Assembly: GCF_029717145.1 (NCBI RefSeq)
Contig: NZ_CP099222.1
Location: 744,001 to 808,000, forward strand
Direction: 5' to 3'
Length of the DNA stretch: 64,000 bases
DNA from: Citrobacter freundii
GTDB lineage: Bacteria > Pseudomonadota > Gammaproteobacteria > Enterobacterales > Enterobacteriaceae
The notes below the pieces were generated by a model that did no database searches, was not told the origin of the DNA, and saw only the letters and a list, made by a program, of their open reading frames with translations. Shown here in pieces: positions 20,752-31,360 of the stretch. A program made the position numbers and the translations under genes. Position 1 is the first letter of the stretch. Every line of letters starts with the position of its first letter.

Positions 20752-21273
20752 TCAGGCCTTCGCCGGGTTTTCCTGCGGCCCGGGAATCAACGGTTCGCCA
20801 CAGTGGACGCAGCGGTAGGTGGCCTCACCACGCACAATGCGGTTATGTCGGCGGACGGTCAACTGATGCTCCTGGCACTTGCAGCGGTAAGTAAAGGTAT
20901 TGCGCTGCACGGATTGCAGTTCGAACTGATGCGTACGCCGGGCCGGAACGCCCAGCACGCTCTCCATCATCCATTTCCACTCTTTCCCGTGAGGCGGTAC
21001 GCGGCCAAAGTGCTTCCACACCAGCAAATGTGCCAGTTCATGCGGTACGACCTCGTTGATAAACGCCTCGACGTTTTCCATCAGCAGCACCGGGTTGAGG
21101 CGAATTTCATTGCTTTGCAGCCACGCTGTACCCGCAGCAGTGCCGCGCTGTTGGTACACAAGCTTAGGTTCCGGATAATTGCGTTCGAGCTTGAGATTGG
21201 CGAGGGCAAGTTTTTCCCGCAGGCTGCGCATAACGGCTTGCTGGATGGCGATGGGGAGACGAGAGGTTTTCAT
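20752..21273 (-). CDS. sprT: SprT family zinc metalloprotease
   Basis: A 173-residue SprT-like protein with a HELAH zinc site (residues 78-82) and a C-terminal CxC ... CVHC zinc-ribbon-like segment. SprT-family proteins in eukaryotes act on DNA-protein crosslinks; the bacterial role is unclear. The C-terminus runs about eight residues past the E. coli protein and ends GPQENPAKA, close to the end of the inserted aldolase gene, which converges on it with 12 bases between. Confidence 0.94.
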   Translation of the reverse strand: MKTSRLPIAIQQAVMRSLREKLALANLKLERNYPEPKLVYQQRGTAAGTAWLQSNEIRLNPVLLMENVEAFINEVVPHELAHLLVWKHFGRVPPHGKEWKWMMESVLGVPARRTHQFELQSVQRNTFTYRCKCQEHQLTVRRHNRIVRGEATYRCVHCGEPLIPGPQENPAKA

Positions 21274-21351
21274 AACGCCAGAGGATAGTGCGACAGGAAA
21301 AGGACTGCAAGAGGCAGGCTTCCCCCCGCGAGGGGAGGAAGCCGCAGGTGA

Positions 21352-22746
21352 TTAGTCGTGTGCGCCAATTTCGCGCAGTTTACGGCCTTTCATCAGGTTA
21401 CGTTCAATGTGTTCCAGGGAGACGTTTTTGGTTTCCGGAATCAGCCACAAGGTCAGGAAGATGAACAGGACGTTCAGGCCGCCGTAGACCCAGAAGGTGT
21501 TGGCGCTGCCCAGCGAGTTCAGCATCGTCAGGAAGGTTGCGCCGACGATCATGTTGGCAATCCAGTTGGTTGCGGTAGAGCAGGTGATACCGAAATCGCG
21601 GCCTTTCAGCGGCTGGATTTCAGAGCACAGTACCCAAATCAGCGGACCGGCACTCATCGCGAAGCCAACGATAAACATCAGCAGCATCAGTACGGCAAAG
21701 TACTGGGCGGCAGCGGAGTGGATACCAATGTGCATCATTGTGCCCAGCACGCCCATACCGATAGCCATCACGATAAAGCCGAGGATCAGCGTCGGTTTAC
21801 GGCCCCAGCGGTCAACCAGGCCAATGGCGATAAAGGTCGCCAGCACGTTGGTCAAACCCACGATAACGGTGCCCCACATCTGCTCAGTGGTGTTGGTATA
21901 ACCCGCCAGTTCAAAGATTTTTGGTGCGTAGTACATGATGACGTTCATCCCGGTGAACTGCTGCATCACCTGTAACAGTACGCCAAGGAATACCGCGCGG
22001 CGGAAGTTGCTGTTTTCTTTAAACAGCGCCCAACCGCTTTGTTTTACCTGCAGGCTTTCACGAATTTCATCCAGCTCGCGTTTCGCTTCTGCACTGGTAT
22101 CACGCAGACGTAACAGCACGCGTTCAGCATCGACGAAGCGACGTTTAGCGGCGAACCAGCGCGGGCTGTCCGGCAGGAAGAACACGCCAACCAGCAGCAG
22201 CAGGGCAGGAATGATGATCACGCCCAGCATCCAGCGCCATGCACCGCTATAGCTAAAGGCGGTATCGGATAGATAGGCCCCGAGGATCCCGATGGTAATC
22301 ATCAGCTGATACATGGAAATCATACTGCCACGAATTTTTTCCGGTGCAATTTCAGATAGATACAGTGGCGCAGTGTAAGACGCAACGCCCACGGCCAGAC
22401 CCAGCAGGATACGGGAGAGAAGCAGTACTTCTACGTTAGGCGCCGCGGCGGAGAACAGCGAGCCGGCGACAAACAGGATCGCGCCGATCATCAGGCTTTT
22501 TTTACGTCCAAGCTTGAAGGAGAGCCAGCCGCTGCCGACAGCACCTACAGCTGCGCCAAACATCATGGAGCTGACCACCCATTCCTGAGTGTGCGGGGTA
22601 ATTTGAAACTCGTCGGTGATGAACGGTAATGCACCGGCAATCACGCCGATATCCAGGCCAAAAAGTAATCCTGCCAGGGCGGCAAGAAAGCAGACAAAAA
22701 ATGTCATGGCTTTGTTGGAACGCCCCTGTTTTTTATTCCCAGGCAT
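21352..22746 (-). CDS. galP: Galactose:H+ symporter
   Basis: Inner-membrane proton symport of galactose and, less well, glucose. The 464-residue protein is a sugar-porter MFS member with twelve predicted membrane segments and the family motifs [21 protein letters not shown] and PETK. It is nearly identical in layout to E. coli GalP. The upstream region has two Gal operators and a CRP site, consistent with galactose induction and catabolite control. Confidence 0.98.
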   Translation of the reverse strand: MPGNKKQGRSNKAMTFFVCFLAALAGLLFGLDIGVIAGALPFITDEFQITPHTQEWVVSSMMFGAAVGAVGSGWLSFKLGRKKSLMIGAILFVAGSLFSAAAPNVEVLLLSRILLGLAVGVASYTAPLYLSEIAPEKIRGSMISMYQLMITIGILGAYLSDTAFSYSGAWRWMLGVIIIPALLLLVGVFFLPDSPRWFAAKRRFVDAERVLLRLRDTSAEAKRELDEIRESLQVKQSGWALFKENSNFRRAVFLGVLLQVMQQFTGMNVIMYYAPKIFELAGYTNTTEQMWGTVIVGLTNVLATFIAIGLVDRWGRKPTLILGFIVMAIGMGVLGTMMHIGIHSAAAQYFAVLMLLMFIVGFAMSAGPLIWVLCSEIQPLKGRDFGITCSTATNWIANMIVGATFLTMLNSLGSANTFWVYGGLNVLFIFLTLWLIPETKNVSLEHIERNLMKGRKLREIGAHD

Positions 22747-22813
22747 GATGCCCTCCAGGTTGGGTAACTTATTTTTGTTGATGTTAAGGGTAGGTGAGTA
22801 CGGGATGAAAAAA

Positions 22814-22829
22814 TGAGATTAATATCACA
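22814..22829. promoter_or_regulatory. CRP site upstream of galP
   Basis: TGAGA-N6-TCACA differs from the CRP consensus (TGTGA-N6-TCACA) at one position. It is 75 bases upstream of the galP ATG and directly beside the proximal Gal operator, a placement that could activate a promoter starting near 22780. Confidence 0.75.
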
Positions 22830-22832
22830 TTA

Positions 22833-22848
22833 GTGTAATCGCTTACAC
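22833..22848. promoter_or_regulatory. Proximal Gal operator (GalR/GalS) of galP
   Basis: GTGTAATCGCTTACAC is a full match to the 16-base GalR/GalS operator consensus (GTGKAANCGNTTNCAC). Confidence 0.88.
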
Positions 22849-23014
22849 TAGCATTCACGGCTGTTATAAGTTAATTATTTGAAAAATATGCAATTTCATA
22901 AAAATTAAAAATGAGTGATTGCCTGGAATTAAGACAATACTGAAAAGTAATGTAACAATAATGAAAATGCAGAAATTAAGGGATGTAAAATCAATTCATT
23001 ATGATAATGACTGG

Positions 23015-23030
23015 ATGTAATCGCTTTCAT
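23015..23030. promoter_or_regulatory. Distal Gal operator of galP
   Basis: ATGTAATCGCTTTCAT keeps the Gal operator core (GTAANCG.TTNCA). Its centre is 182 bases from that of the proximal operator, a spacing that would allow looping repression; the binding is inferred. Confidence 0.7.
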
Positions 23031-23072
23031 TTGCATTGAAAGTCAGGGAGGAGAGGGACGTTAAGGTACAGC

Positions 23073-23103
23073 TAAAAAAAAGACCAGCCTTAAGGCTGGT
23101 CCT
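23073..23103 (-). terminator. Terminator after metK
   Basis: Reading on the minus strand, GACCAGCC-TTAA-GGCTGGTC forms a perfect eight-base stem followed by eight T. Confidence 0.92.
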
Positions 23104-23126
23104 GGTAAGCGGGGGTATTCAGTAAA

Positions 23127-24281
23127 TTACTTCAGTCCGGCAGCTTCGCGCAGCTGCTGCGCTTTGTCGGTTTTTTCCCATGGGAAATGTTCGCGACCAA
23201 AGTGGCCGTAGGCTGCGGTTTCTTTATAGATCGGGTGCAGTAGATCCAGCATCTGGATCAGGCCGTATGGACGCAGGTCGAAGAACTCACGCACCAGCAG
23301 GGTCAGCTGTTCAGTTGGCACTTTCTCGGTACCGAAGGTTTCGACCATGATAGAAGTAGGTTCTGCCACGCCAATAGCGTAGGAAACCTGAATCTCACAG
23401 CGGTCAGCCAGACCGGCAGCCACGATATTTTTTGCGACATAGCGGGCTGCGTAGGCTGCAGAACGGTCAACTTTAGACGGATCTTTACCTGAGAATGCGC
23501 CGCCACCGTGACGCGCCATGCCGCCGTAGGTATCAACGATAATCTTACGACCGGTCAGACCGCAGTCACCCATTGGGCCACCGATAACGAAACGGCCGGT
23601 TGGGTTGATGAAGAATTTGGTCGATGCGCTCAACCACTCGGTCGGCAGTACCGGCTTGATGATCTCTTCCATCACTGCTTCTTGCAGTGTTTTCTGGTCA
23701 ACATCTTGAGAGTGCTGAGTAGACAGAACCACCGCATCAATACCGACAATTTTGCCATCGTCATACTGGAAGGTGACCTGGCTTTTCGCATCCGGGCGCA
23801 GCCACGACAGGGTGCCGTTTTTACGCACTTCAGCCTGACGTTGTACCAGACGGTGAGCGTAAGTGATTGGTGCCGGCATCAACACGTCGGTTTCGTTGGT
23901 GGCATAACCAAACATCAGACCCTGATCGCCCGCGCCCTGTTCCAGCGGATCGGCACGGTCAACGCCCTGGTTGATATCCGGAGACTGTTTACCGATAGCG
24001 CTCAGTACTGCGCAAGAGTTAGCGTCAAAGCCCATGTCGGAATGCACATAGCCAATTTCGCGAACCGTATTACGCGTGATCTCTTCGATGTCGACCCATG
24101 CGCTGGTGGTGATTTCACCGCCAACTAAAACCATACCGGTTTTGACATAGGTTTCGCAGGCGACGCGTGCTTTCGGATCCTGTTCGAGGATTGCATCCAG
24201 CACGGCATCAGAGATTTGGTCAGCGATTTTGTCAGGATGCCCTTCTGATACGGACTCGGACGTAAAAAGGTGTTTTGCCAT
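23127..24281 (-). CDS. metK: S-adenosylmethionine synthase
   Basis: Makes S-adenosylmethionine from methionine and ATP, the methyl and propylamine donor for much of the cell, including polyamine synthesis. The 384-residue protein shows the MetK motifs GHPDKIADQ (ATP), the [12 protein letters not shown] hexapeptide region and the GGGAFSGKD phosphate loop. The start at 24281 (MAKHLFTSE) is preferred over a frame start four codons upstream because it matches the family. A MetJ operator lies upstream. Confidence 0.98.
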   Translation of the reverse strand: MAKHLFTSESVSEGHPDKIADQISDAVLDAILEQDPKARVACETYVKTGMVLVGGEITTSAWVDIEEITRNTVREIGYVHSDMGFDANSCAVLSAIGKQSPDINQGVDRADPLEQGAGDQGLMFGYATNETDVLMPAPITYAHRLVQRQAEVRKNGTLSWLRPDAKSQVTFQYDDGKIVGIDAVVLSTQHSQDVDQKTLQEAVMEEIIKPVLPTEWLSASTKFFINPTGRFVIGGPMGDCGLTGRKIIVDTYGGMARHGGGAFSGKDPSKVDRSAAYAARYVAKNIVAAGLADRCEIQVSYAIGVAEPTSIMVETFGTEKVPTEQLTLLVREFFDLRPYGLIQMLDLLHPIYKETAAYGHFGREHFPWEKTDKAQQLREAAGLK

Positions 24282-24403
24282 ATTTAATTTCACCTAAGGA
24301 GAATTTGGTTAGCTCAAACTGTCGAGTGGAATAGCCATGTGTAGAAGATTCTACCATGAGTCTGCAGATTTCGGACACTGGCAGTCTGAGTGTTAATCGG
24401 TAT

Positions 24404-24427
24404 AGATGGATTAACATCTGGACGGCT
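24404..24427. promoter_or_regulatory. MetJ operator (three met boxes) upstream of metK
   Basis: On the minus strand three adjacent eight-base units AGCCGTCC, AGATGTTA and ATCCATCT resemble the met-box consensus AGACGTCT (six, five and five of eight). Tandem imperfect boxes are the usual MetJ target, and metK is a known MetJ target in E. coli. Confidence 0.65.
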
Positions 24428-24700
24428 ATTTTAGGACAGTTCTTCGCCCGATTTCCAGCTTTTTTTGACTACGGTCGCATTGTACCGAAAATGTAACTGG
24501 AAATTTTTCCTGACGGTGCTGGCAATGCGCGCATTTATCTTTTGCTTTTTCGTACTCTTATCGGTATAAAACGCGGCGCGCGGCTTATACAAAAAGCACA
24601 CGACGTTTTCATCGTGTCGCCACTTCCAGCCGGGTTAACACTTTAGCTTTGGCTTGTGGGTTCGTTCCGTCTGGAGCGACCGTGGAGGTGATACGAGATA

Positions 24701-24841
24701 ATGAACCGTTGTATTCTGCTGAATCTGCCACACCGTTCAGGTGTGCATATGTCCCCCGCAATCTGCATCTCTGCTTTGCATACCTGTCGATGTTATATAC
24801 ATAAAATCATTCATGCTGCGTCGAGGCTGCATGAAGGATGA
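24701..24841 (+). CDS. Possible 46-residue leader ORF upstream of speA
   Basis: An ATG frame of 46 codons preceded by GGAGG at 24684-24688, 12 bases away. The product has four cysteines (4, 22, 29, 31) and several histidines. Short proteins have been reported near speA in E. coli; I cannot confirm this is one of them. It stands in a long leader ahead of yqgB and speA and could be a regulatory peptide. Opposite-strand overlap with another ORF (24811-25026) begins near its end. Confidence 0.35.
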   Translation: MNRCILLNLPHRSGVHMSPAICISALHTCRCYIHKIIHAASRLHEG

Positions 24842-25026
24842 AGTGTATACCCATCCCGGCGTATCTCAGGACTCAAGAGCCGGTAACGGTCACTAAGGAC
24901 TGAACAAGGGCGCTCTTGGTAAACAAGAGTTTTCTCGTGGTTTCGCCGAACTGTCAGTATTACGTTCGGTAACGTGTTTACAATGAAATGATAAAGAAAC
25001 CGGTCGCACAGTCGGAGCGTCAGCAC
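24811..25026 (-). CDS. Possible YqgC-like ORF antisense to the speA leader
   Basis: A 71-codon minus-strand frame beginning [10 protein letters not shown] that overlaps yqgB on the other strand. Its length agrees with my recollection of E. coli YqgC (71 residues), located at the same place, but I have no alignment to hand. It contains many arginines and no recognised domain. Conservation may be enforced by the opposite-strand leader, so its coding status is doubtful. Confidence 0.3.
   Translation of the reverse strand: MLTLRLCDRFLYHFIVNTLPNVILTVRRNHEKTLVYQERPCSVLSDRYRLLSPEIRRDGYTLHPSCSLDAA
24913..24933 (+). promoter_or_regulatory. Hairpin with T tract in the speA leader
   Basis: CTCTTG-GTAAA-CAAGAG followed by TTTT forms a small terminator-like hairpin about 50 bases ahead of yqgB. 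If transcription starts upstream it could act as an attenuator; this is an inference. Confidence 0.4.
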
Positions 25027-25119
25027 TATCTGCTGGAAAATCTGCCTGTTTATGGGTTGTTATCGCTTCTTCGGATTGCGATAGTAGTCAACTGTTTTAC
25101 ACTTGTTAATAAAATTTGA
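24988..25119 (+). CDS. yqgB: Small protein YqgB
   Basis: A 43-residue ORF beginning [12 protein letters not shown] and ending FTLVNKI, of the same length and character as E. coli YqgB. A hydrophobic segment ([14 protein letters not shown], about residues 23-36) could associate with membrane. The stop is 8 bases before the speA ATG, so it should be on the same message, and its translation may influence speA. Its function is not firmly known. Confidence 0.85.
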   Translation: MIKKPVAQSERQHYLLENLPVYGLLSLLRIAIVVNCFTLVNKI

Positions 25120-25127
25120 GGTTCGCT

Positions 25128-27104
25128 ATGTCTGACGACATTTCTATGGGTTCGCCTTCGTCAGCAGGCGGACAGGGTGTACTACGCTCCATGCAGGAGG
25201 TTGCAATGAGTTCCCAGGAAGCCAGCAAGATGCTGCGTACCTACAATATTGCCTGGTGGGGTAATAACTACTACGACGTCAACGAACTCGGTCACATTAG
25301 CGTGTGTCCGGACCCTGACGTCCCGGAAGCACGTGTTGATCTTGCCGAGCTGGTAAAAGCTCGCGAAGCGCAGGGGCAACGTCTGCCTGCGCTGTTCTGT
25401 TTCCCACAGATCCTGCAACACCGTCTGCGTTCGATTAACGCCGCATTCAAACGCGCCCGCGAATCTTACGGCTACAAGGGTGATTATTTCCTCGTTTATC
25501 CGATCAAGGTTAATCAGCACCGTCGTGTGATTGAATCGCTGATTCACTCCGGTGAGCCGCTGGGACTGGAAGCCGGTTCTAAGGCCGAACTGATGGCGGT
25601 TCTGGCGCATGCGGGCATGACCCGCAGCGTGATTGTCTGTAATGGTTACAAAGACCGCGAATACATTCGTCTGGCGCTGATTGGCGAGAAGATGGGCCAC
25701 AAGGTCTATCTGGTCATTGAGAAGATGTCTGAAATCGCGATCGTGCTGGATGAAGCCGAACGGCTGAATGTGGTCCCGCGTCTGGGCGTGCGTGCGCGTC
25801 TGGCCTCGCAAGGTTCTGGTAAATGGCAGTCCTCCGGTGGTGAAAAATCCAAGTTCGGCCTGGCGGCGAACCAGGTACTGCAACTGGTGGAAATTCTGCG
25901 CGAACGCGGTCGTCTGGACAGCATTCAATTGCTGCACTTCCATCTCGGTTCACAGATGGCGAACATTCGCGATATCGCCACCGGCGTACGTGAATCTGCG
26001 CGTTTCTACGTTGAGCTGCACAAACTGGGCGTAAACATCCAGTGCTTCGATGTGGGTGGTGGCCTCGGCGTGGACTATGAAGGGACACGCTCGCAGTCTG
26101 ACTGTTCGGTCAACTACGGTCTGAACGAATACGCCAACAATATTATCTGGGCGATTGGCGATGCCTGTGAAGAACACGGCCTGCCGCATCCGACGGTAAT
26201 TACCGAGTCCGGTCGTGCGGTAACCGCACACCATACCGTGCTGGTGTCTAACATCATCGGCGTTGAGCGTAGCGAACACACCGAAGCTACGCCTCCGGCT
26301 GACGATGCGCCGCGTGCCCTGCAAAGCATGTGGGAAACCTGGCAGGAGATGCACGAACCGGGCACCCGCCGTTCGCTGCGTGAATGGCTGCACGACAGTC
26401 AGATGGATTTGCACGATGTTCACATTGGCTATTCATCCGGAACCTTCAGCCTGCAGGAGCGCGCGTGGGCAGAGCAGCTGTATCTGAACATGTGCCATGA
26501 CGTGCAGAAACAGCTCGACCCGAGCAACCGCGCGCACCGTCCGATCATCGACGAACTGCAGGAGCGTATGGCGGATAAGATTTACGTCAACTTCTCACTG
26601 TTCCAGTCGATGCCGGATGCGTGGGGGATCGATCAGCTGTTCCCGGTCATGCCGCTGGAAGGACTGAACCAGGTCCCTGAGCGCCGTGCGGTGCTGCTGG
26701 ATATTACCTGCGACTCTGACGGTGCTATTGACCACTATGTTGACGGCGATGGTATTGCTACCACCATGCCGATGCCGGAGTACGATCCTGAGAACCCGCC
26801 GATGCTGGGCTTCTTTATGGTTGGCGCGTACCAGGAAATCCTTGGCAACATGCACAACCTGTTCGGCGATACCGAAGCGGTCGACGTATTTGTCTTCCCG
26901 GATGGTAGCGTTGAAGTTGAGCTGTCTGATGAAGGGGATACCGTCGCGGACATGTTGCAGTACGTGCAGCTGGATCCAAAAACGTTGCTGACCCACTTCC
27001 GCGATCAGGTTAAACAGACCGATCTGGACGATGCGCTGCAACAGCAGTTCCTCGAAGAGTTCGAGGCTGGACTGTACGGCTATACCTATCTCGAAGACGA
27101 GTAA
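25128..27104 (+). CDS. speA: Biosynthetic arginine decarboxylase
   Basis: Decarboxylates arginine to agmatine, the first step of the second putrescine route. The 658-residue PLP enzyme is of the alanine-racemase fold type: Lys127 in VYPIKVNQ is the expected Schiff-base residue, the phosphate-binding glycine run is [10 protein letters not shown] and the catalytic cysteine motif is DITCDSDG. The start at 25128 (MSDDISMG) matches E. coli; four extra upstream codons overlap yqgB's end. speB, the next enzyme, follows after a terminator-like hairpin. Confidence 0.98.
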   Translation: MSDDISMGSPSSAGGQGVLRSMQEVAMSSQEASKMLRTYNIAWWGNNYYDVNELGHISVCPDPDVPEARVDLAELVKAREAQGQRLPALFCFPQILQHRLRSINAAFKRARESYGYKGDYFLVYPIKVNQHRRVIESLIHSGEPLGLEAGSKAELMAVLAHAGMTRSVIVCNGYKDREYIRLALIGEKMGHKVYLVIEKMSEIAIVLDEAERLNVVPRLGVRARLASQGSGKWQSSGGEKSKFGLAANQVLQLVEILRERGRLDSIQLLHFHLGSQMANIRDIATGVRESARFYVELHKLGVNIQCFDVGGGLGVDYEGTRSQSDCSVNYGLNEYANNIIWAIGDACEEHGLPHPTVITESGRAVTAHHTVLVSNIIGVERSEHTEATPPADDAPRALQSMWETWQEMHEPGTRRSLREWLHDSQMDLHDVHIGYSSGTFSLQERAWAEQLYLNMCHDVQKQLDPSNRAHRPIIDELQERMADKIYVNFSLFQSMPDAWGIDQLFPVMPLEGLNQVPERRAVLLDITCDSDGAIDHYVDGDGIATTMPMPEYDPENPPMLGFFMVGAYQEILGNMHNLFGDTEAVDVFVFPDGSVEVELSDEGDTVADMLQYVQLDPKTLLTHFRDQVKQTDLDDALQQQFLEEFEAGLYGYTYLEDE

Positions 27105-27177
27105 GGTTGTTCTGGGTCGCTTGAACCTGGACAAATTAGCGGCGATAATTCGCCCATACACGTAGTCACGTAAATCA

Positions 27178-27221
27178 ATCCCTTCCTCGTCGGGCTTAAC
27201 GACGCGGAGGGGATTTTTTTT
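27178..27221 (+). terminator. Terminator between speA and speB
   Basis: A 15-base stem with one G-T pair and one mismatch (ATCCCTTCCTCGTCG with CGACGCGGAGGGGAT), a seven-base loop and then eight T. It would limit read-through from speA into speB or serve as an attenuator. Confidence 0.85.
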
Positions 27222-27246
27222 AACCGATTTTATAAGAGGTCAGTAC

Positions 27247-28167
27247 ATGAGCACCTTAGGTCATCAATACGACAACTCCCTGGTTTCTAACGCCTTTGGT
27301 TTTTTACGTCTGCCGATGAATTTCCAGCCCTACGACAGCGATGCCGACTGGGTTATTACCGGCGTACCGTTTGATATGGCGACGTCTGGTCGTGCGGGTG
27401 GACGTCATGGTCCGGCAGCGATCCGTCAGGTGTCGACCAATCTGGCCTGGGAGCACAACCGCTTCCCGTGGAATTTTGACATGCGTGAACGCCTGAACGT
27501 CGTGGACTGCGGCGATCTGGTGTATGCGTTTGGCGATGCGCGTGAAATGAGTGAAAAATTGCAGGCGCATGCTGAAAAGCTGCTTTCTGCCGGCAAGCGC
27601 ATGCTCTCCTTCGGCGGTGACCACTTCGTCACGCTGCCGCTGCTGCGCGCGCACGCTAAGCACTTTGGTAAAATGGCGCTGGTGCACTTTGATGCCCACA
27701 CCGACACCTATGCTAACGGCTGTGAATTTGACCACGGCACCATGTTCTATACCGCGCCGAACGAAGGCCTGATCGATCCGAACCATTCCGTGCAGATCGG
27801 TATTCGGACCGAGTTTGACAAAGACAACGGCTTTACCGTACTGGATGCCTGCCAGGTGAACGATCGCAGCGTGGATGACATCATTGCGCAGGTGAAGCAG
27901 ATTGTCGGTGACATGCCGGTTTACCTGACCTTTGATATCGACTGCCTGGATCCGGCGTTTGCTCCGGGTACGGGTACGCCAGTGATCGGCGGTCTGACGT
28001 CGGATCGTGCGATCAAACTGGTGCGTGGCCTGAAGGATCTGAATATTGTCGGGATGGATGTAGTCGAAGTGGCCCCGGCCTACGATCAGTCTGAGATCAC
28101 CGCGCTGGCAGCAGCAACGCTGGCACTGGAGATGTTGTATATCCAGGCGGCGAAGAAAGGCGAATAA
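27247..28167 (+). CDS. speB: Agmatinase
   Basis: Manganese enzyme hydrolysing agmatine to putrescine and urea, completing the arginine route begun by SpeA. The 306-residue protein has the ureohydrolase metal motifs GGDH (123-126), DAHTD (149-153) and DIDCLDP near residue 230. It shares orientation with speA. REP sequences follow. Confidence 0.98.
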   Translation: MSTLGHQYDNSLVSNAFGFLRLPMNFQPYDSDADWVITGVPFDMATSGRAGGRHGPAAIRQVSTNLAWEHNRFPWNFDMRERLNVVDCGDLVYAFGDAREMSEKLQAHAEKLLSAGKRMLSFGGDHFVTLPLLRAHAKHFGKMALVHFDAHTDTYANGCEFDHGTMFYTAPNEGLIDPNHSVQIGIRTEFDKDNGFTVLDACQVNDRSVDDIIAQVKQIVGDMPVYLTFDIDCLDPAFAPGTGTPVIGGLTSDRAIKLVRGLKDLNIVGMDVVEVAPAYDQSEITALAAATLALEMLYIQAAKKGE

Positions 28168-28183
28168 CGGATTTCGGACAATT

Positions 28184-28267
28184 TTGCCGGATGTCGCTGA
28201 CGCTAATCCGGCCTACATTGTTGTTGAATCTGTAGGCCGGATAGGCGTTTACGCAGCCATCCGGCAC
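28184..28267. repeat. BIME between speB and loiP
   Basis: Two REP palindromes facing each other (TTGCCGGATG...AATCCGGCC and GTAGGCCGGATAGGCG...CATCCGGCA) between convergent genes. Confidence 0.85.
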
Positions 28268-28277
28268 TGTTTGAAGA

Positions 28278-29036
28278 TTACTTAATTCCGTCTGCGCTCA
28301 TGCGGTCGCGAATATGTTGCGCACGTTCGGCGGAGGCTGGATGGTCGTCAAACATTGAGCTTTGACGACCGGCTTCCAGTTTTGCCAGTTTCTCAAAGCT
28401 GGTGGCTAAGCCTGCCGGATTAATACCGCGTTTGCGCAACAAATCATACGAGTAATCATCCGCTTCGGATTCCTGACGTTGGGAGAACTGCGAGTTCACC
28501 AGTTTTTCTCCCAGATCGCCAAGCTGAGACTGCGACAAGCTGCCGACGATGCCGCCCGCAGAGGCCGCTGCGGCACGCACGGCGTTGGTTCCCAGCGCAA
28601 CTTGCATTCCTTTCTTCACGTGACCCAGCGCAACGTGGCCCATTTCGTGACCAATAACCGCCTCAACTTCGTTATCGGTCATCATATCCATCAGGCCGCT
28701 GTACACGCGGATGCAGCCATTTGCCATCGCAAACGCGTTGACGTCTTTTGCCACATAGACTTTGTAATTCACCGGCTGTCCGTTGATGTTATCGCCTAGC
28801 GCAGCGGCGATTTTGCTCAGTCGTTTGGTATATTCACTGCTGGCAGGAGCAATGGTCGCTTTGCTGTCCATATCCTGGCAGGCTTGGTTGCTCAGCGCGA
28901 TGACCTGAGCATCGCTCAGACTGTAGGCCTGGAAAGCACCTGCGCCAGATGAAAGTAATCCGTTGGAGTCCATATTCTGGCAGCCGGTCAATGCCGTTGC
29001 CATGCTCATAGCAAGCAGTAAAGCGCGAATTTTCAT
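28278..29036 (-). CDS. loiP: Metalloprotease LoiP (M48 family lipoprotein)
   Basis: Outer-membrane lipoprotein zinc protease, induced by low osmolarity in E. coli. The 252-residue precursor has a lipobox LTGC (Cys19) and the HEMGH zinc motif (130-134), with the third ligand in QESEADDYSYDLL. The start at 29036 (MKIRALLL) is the only one that places the signal peptide at the N-terminus; the frame extends 57 codons further upstream without meaning. It is divergent from tktA. Confidence 0.97.
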   Translation of the reverse strand: MKIRALLLAMSMATALTGCQNMDSNGLLSSGAGAFQAYSLSDAQVIALSNQACQDMDSKATIAPASSEYTKRLSKIAAALGDNINGQPVNYKVYVAKDVNAFAMANGCIRVYSGLMDMMTDNEVEAVIGHEMGHVALGHVKKGMQVALGTNAVRAAAASAGGIVGSLSQSQLGDLGEKLVNSQFSQRQESEADDYSYDLLRKRGINPAGLATSFEKLAKLEAGRQSSMFDDHPASAERAQHIRDRMSADGIK

Positions 29037-29315
29037 TTTTTCTCTTCCGCACGAAGTCAGGATTATTCTAAAAAATGCGTCGTTTGCAGGTAATGCGACG
29101 CTCAACCTAAGTATAAAGAAAAGAACAACAAGCGGGCGAGAAGATTGCGCAACATGCGTGCAGGATCCAGAGATTTCTGAAGCGGTAAAAGGATGCTCCA
29201 TGTACATGGCACGCGGCTTGGGTTACATTGTTGGCACTTTTTTCCGGCGTAGCCCAAAACGCTCTGTCGTCAAGTCGTTCCGGGCACAGCCTTCATTATC
29301 CGATCTGGAGTCAAA

Positions 29316-31307
29316 ATGTCCTCACGTAAAGAGCTTGCCAATGCTATTCGTGCGCTGAGCATGGATGCAGTACAGAAAGCCAAATCCGGTCATCCGGGTG
29401 CCCCGATGGGTATGGCTGACATTGCCGAAGTCCTGTGGCGTGATTTCCTGAACCACAACCCAAATAACCCGTCCTGGGCTGACCGTGACCGCTTCGTGTT
29501 GTCAAACGGTCACGGCTCAATGCTGATTTATAGTTTGCTGCACCTCTCCGGCTACGACCTGCCGATGTCTGAGCTGCAGAACTTCCGTCAGCTGCACTCC
29601 AAAACGCCGGGTCACCCGGAAGTGGGTTATACCGCGGGTGTGGAAACGACTACCGGTCCGCTGGGTCAGGGCATCGCTAACGCGGTGGGTATGGCTATCG
29701 CTGAAAAAACGCTGGCGGCGCAGTTTAACCGTCCAGGTCACGACATTGTTGACCACTTCACCTACGCCTTCATGGGCGACGGCTGCATGATGGAAGGTAT
29801 CTCTCACGAGGTATGTTCTCTGGCTGGTACGCTGAAGCTGGGCAAACTGATTGCGTTCTACGATGACAACGGTATTTCTATCGATGGTCACGTTGAAGGC
29901 TGGTTCACTGATGACACCGCGAAGCGTTTCGAAGCTTACGGCTGGCACGTGGTGCGTGGCGTTGATGGCCATGATGCTGATGCGATTAAGCGCGCAGTAG
30001 AAGAAGCCCGCGCAGTGACCGACAAACCGTCCCTGCTGATGTGCAAAACCATCATCGGTTTCGGTTCCCCGAACAAAGCTGGCACCCACGACTCTCACGG
30101 TGCACCGCTGGGCGACGCAGAAATTGCACTGACCCGCGAGCAGCTGGGCTGGAAATACGCGCCGTTTGAAATCCCGTCTGAAATCTACGCACAGTGGGAT
30201 GCGAAAGAAGCAGGTCAGGTTAAAGAAGCGGCGTGGAACGAGAAATTCGCTGCTTATGCGAAAGCCTTCCCGCAGGAAGCCGCTGAATTCACCCGTCGTA
30301 TGAAAGGTGAAATGCCATCTGACTTCGATGCGAAAGCGAATGAGTTCATTGCTAAACTGCAGGCCAATCCGTCCAAAATCGCCAGCCGTAAAGCATCCCA
30401 GAACGCTATTGAAGCGTTTGGTCCTTTACTGCCAGAATTCCTCGGTGGTTCCGCTGACCTCGCCCCATCTAACCTGACTATCTGGTCTGGTTCTAAAGCC
30501 ATTAACGAAGACGCTGCTGGTAACTACATCCATTACGGTGTTCGTGAATTTGGTATGACCGCTATCGCTAACGGTATCGCGCTGCACGGTGGTTTCCTGC
30601 CGTACACCTCTACCTTCCTGATGTTCGTTGAATATGCCCGTAATGCGGTGCGTATGGCGGCACTCATGAAACAGCGTCAAGTGATGGTCTATACCCACGA
30701 TTCCATCGGTTTGGGCGAAGATGGCCCGACTCACCAGCCGGTAGAGCAGGTTGCTTCTCTGCGCGTGACCCCGAACATGAGCACATGGCGTCCATGTGAC
30801 CAGGTTGAATCTGCGGTAGCGTGGAAATACGGCGTTGAGCGTCAGGACGGTCCGACCGCGCTGATCCTCTCCCGTCAGAACCTTGCACAGCAGGAGCGTA
30901 CTGAAGAGCAGCTGGCAAACATCGCACGCGGTGGTTATGTGCTGAAAGATTGCGCCGGCCAGCCTGAGCTGATCTTCATTGCTACCGGTTCTGAAGTTGA
31001 ACTGGCGGTGGCTGCATGGGACAAACTGACGGCGGAAGGCGTTAAAGCGCGCGTGGTCTCCATGCCGTCTACCGATGCTTTCGACAAGCAGGATGCCGCT
31101 TATCGTGAATCCGTGCTGCCGAAAGCTGTCTCTGCTCGCGTGGCAATTGAAGCGGGTATCGCGGACTACTGGTTCAAATACGTGGGCCTGAACGGCGCTA
31201 TCATCGGTATGACCACCTTTGGTGAGTCTGCTCCGGCTGAGCTGCTGTTTGAAGAGTTTGGCTTCACCGTAGACAACGTGGTTGCGAAAGCCAAAGAACT
31301 GCTGTAA
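29316..31307 (+). CDS. tktA: Transketolase A
   Basis: Thiamine-diphosphate enzyme of the non-oxidative pentose phosphate pathway, moving two-carbon ketol units between sugar phosphates. The 663-residue protein has the [12 protein letters not shown]hDP/metal motif, the GHSG-like [13 protein letters not shown]-terminal segment, and the [14 protein letters not shown] region of the pyrimidine domain. Length equals E. coli TktA. rpiA lies elsewhere in the same window. A strong terminator follows. Confidence 0.98.
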   Translation: MSSRKELANAIRALSMDAVQKAKSGHPGAPMGMADIAEVLWRDFLNHNPNNPSWADRDRFVLSNGHGSMLIYSLLHLSGYDLPMSELQNFRQLHSKTPGHPEVGYTAGVETTTGPLGQGIANAVGMAIAEKTLAAQFNRPGHDIVDHFTYAFMGDGCMMEGISHEVCSLAGTLKLGKLIAFYDDNGISIDGHVEGWFTDDTAKRFEAYGWHVVRGVDGHDADAIKRAVEEARAVTDKPSLLMCKTIIGFGSPNKAGTHDSHGAPLGDAEIALTREQLGWKYAPFEIPSEIYAQWDAKEAGQVKEAAWNEKFAAYAKAFPQEAAEFTRRMKGEMPSDFDAKANEFIAKLQANPSKIASRKASQNAIEAFGPLLPEFLGGSADLAPSNLTIWSGSKAINEDAAGNYIHYGVREFGMTAIANGIALHGGFLPYTSTFLMFVEYARNAVRMAALMKQRQVMVYTHDSIGLGEDGPTHQPVEQVASLRVTPNMSTWRPCDQVESAVAWKYGVERQDGPTALILSRQNLAQQERTEEQLANIARGGYVLKDCAGQPELIFIATGSEVELAVAAWDKLTAEGVKARVVSMPSTDAFDKQDAAYRESVLPKAVSARVAIEAGIADYWFKYVGLNGAIIGMTTFGESAPAELLFEEFGFTVDNVVAKAKELL

Positions 31308-31325
31308 TTACGATTACAACGGTAT

Positions 31326-31355
31326 AACGGGTCGCTCAGGCGGCCCGTTTTTTTT
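31326..31355 (+). terminator. Terminator after tktA
   Basis: AACGGGTCGC-TCAG-GCGGCCCGTT with one G-T pair, followed by a run of eight T. Confidence 0.92.
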
Positions 31356-31360
31356 GTGCG

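Noticed and set aside
24232..24417. Minus-strand 61-codon ORF overlapping the metK start
   Set aside because: Lies across the metK leader and its 5' end; could be an over-called small gene and nothing in the sequence supports translation.
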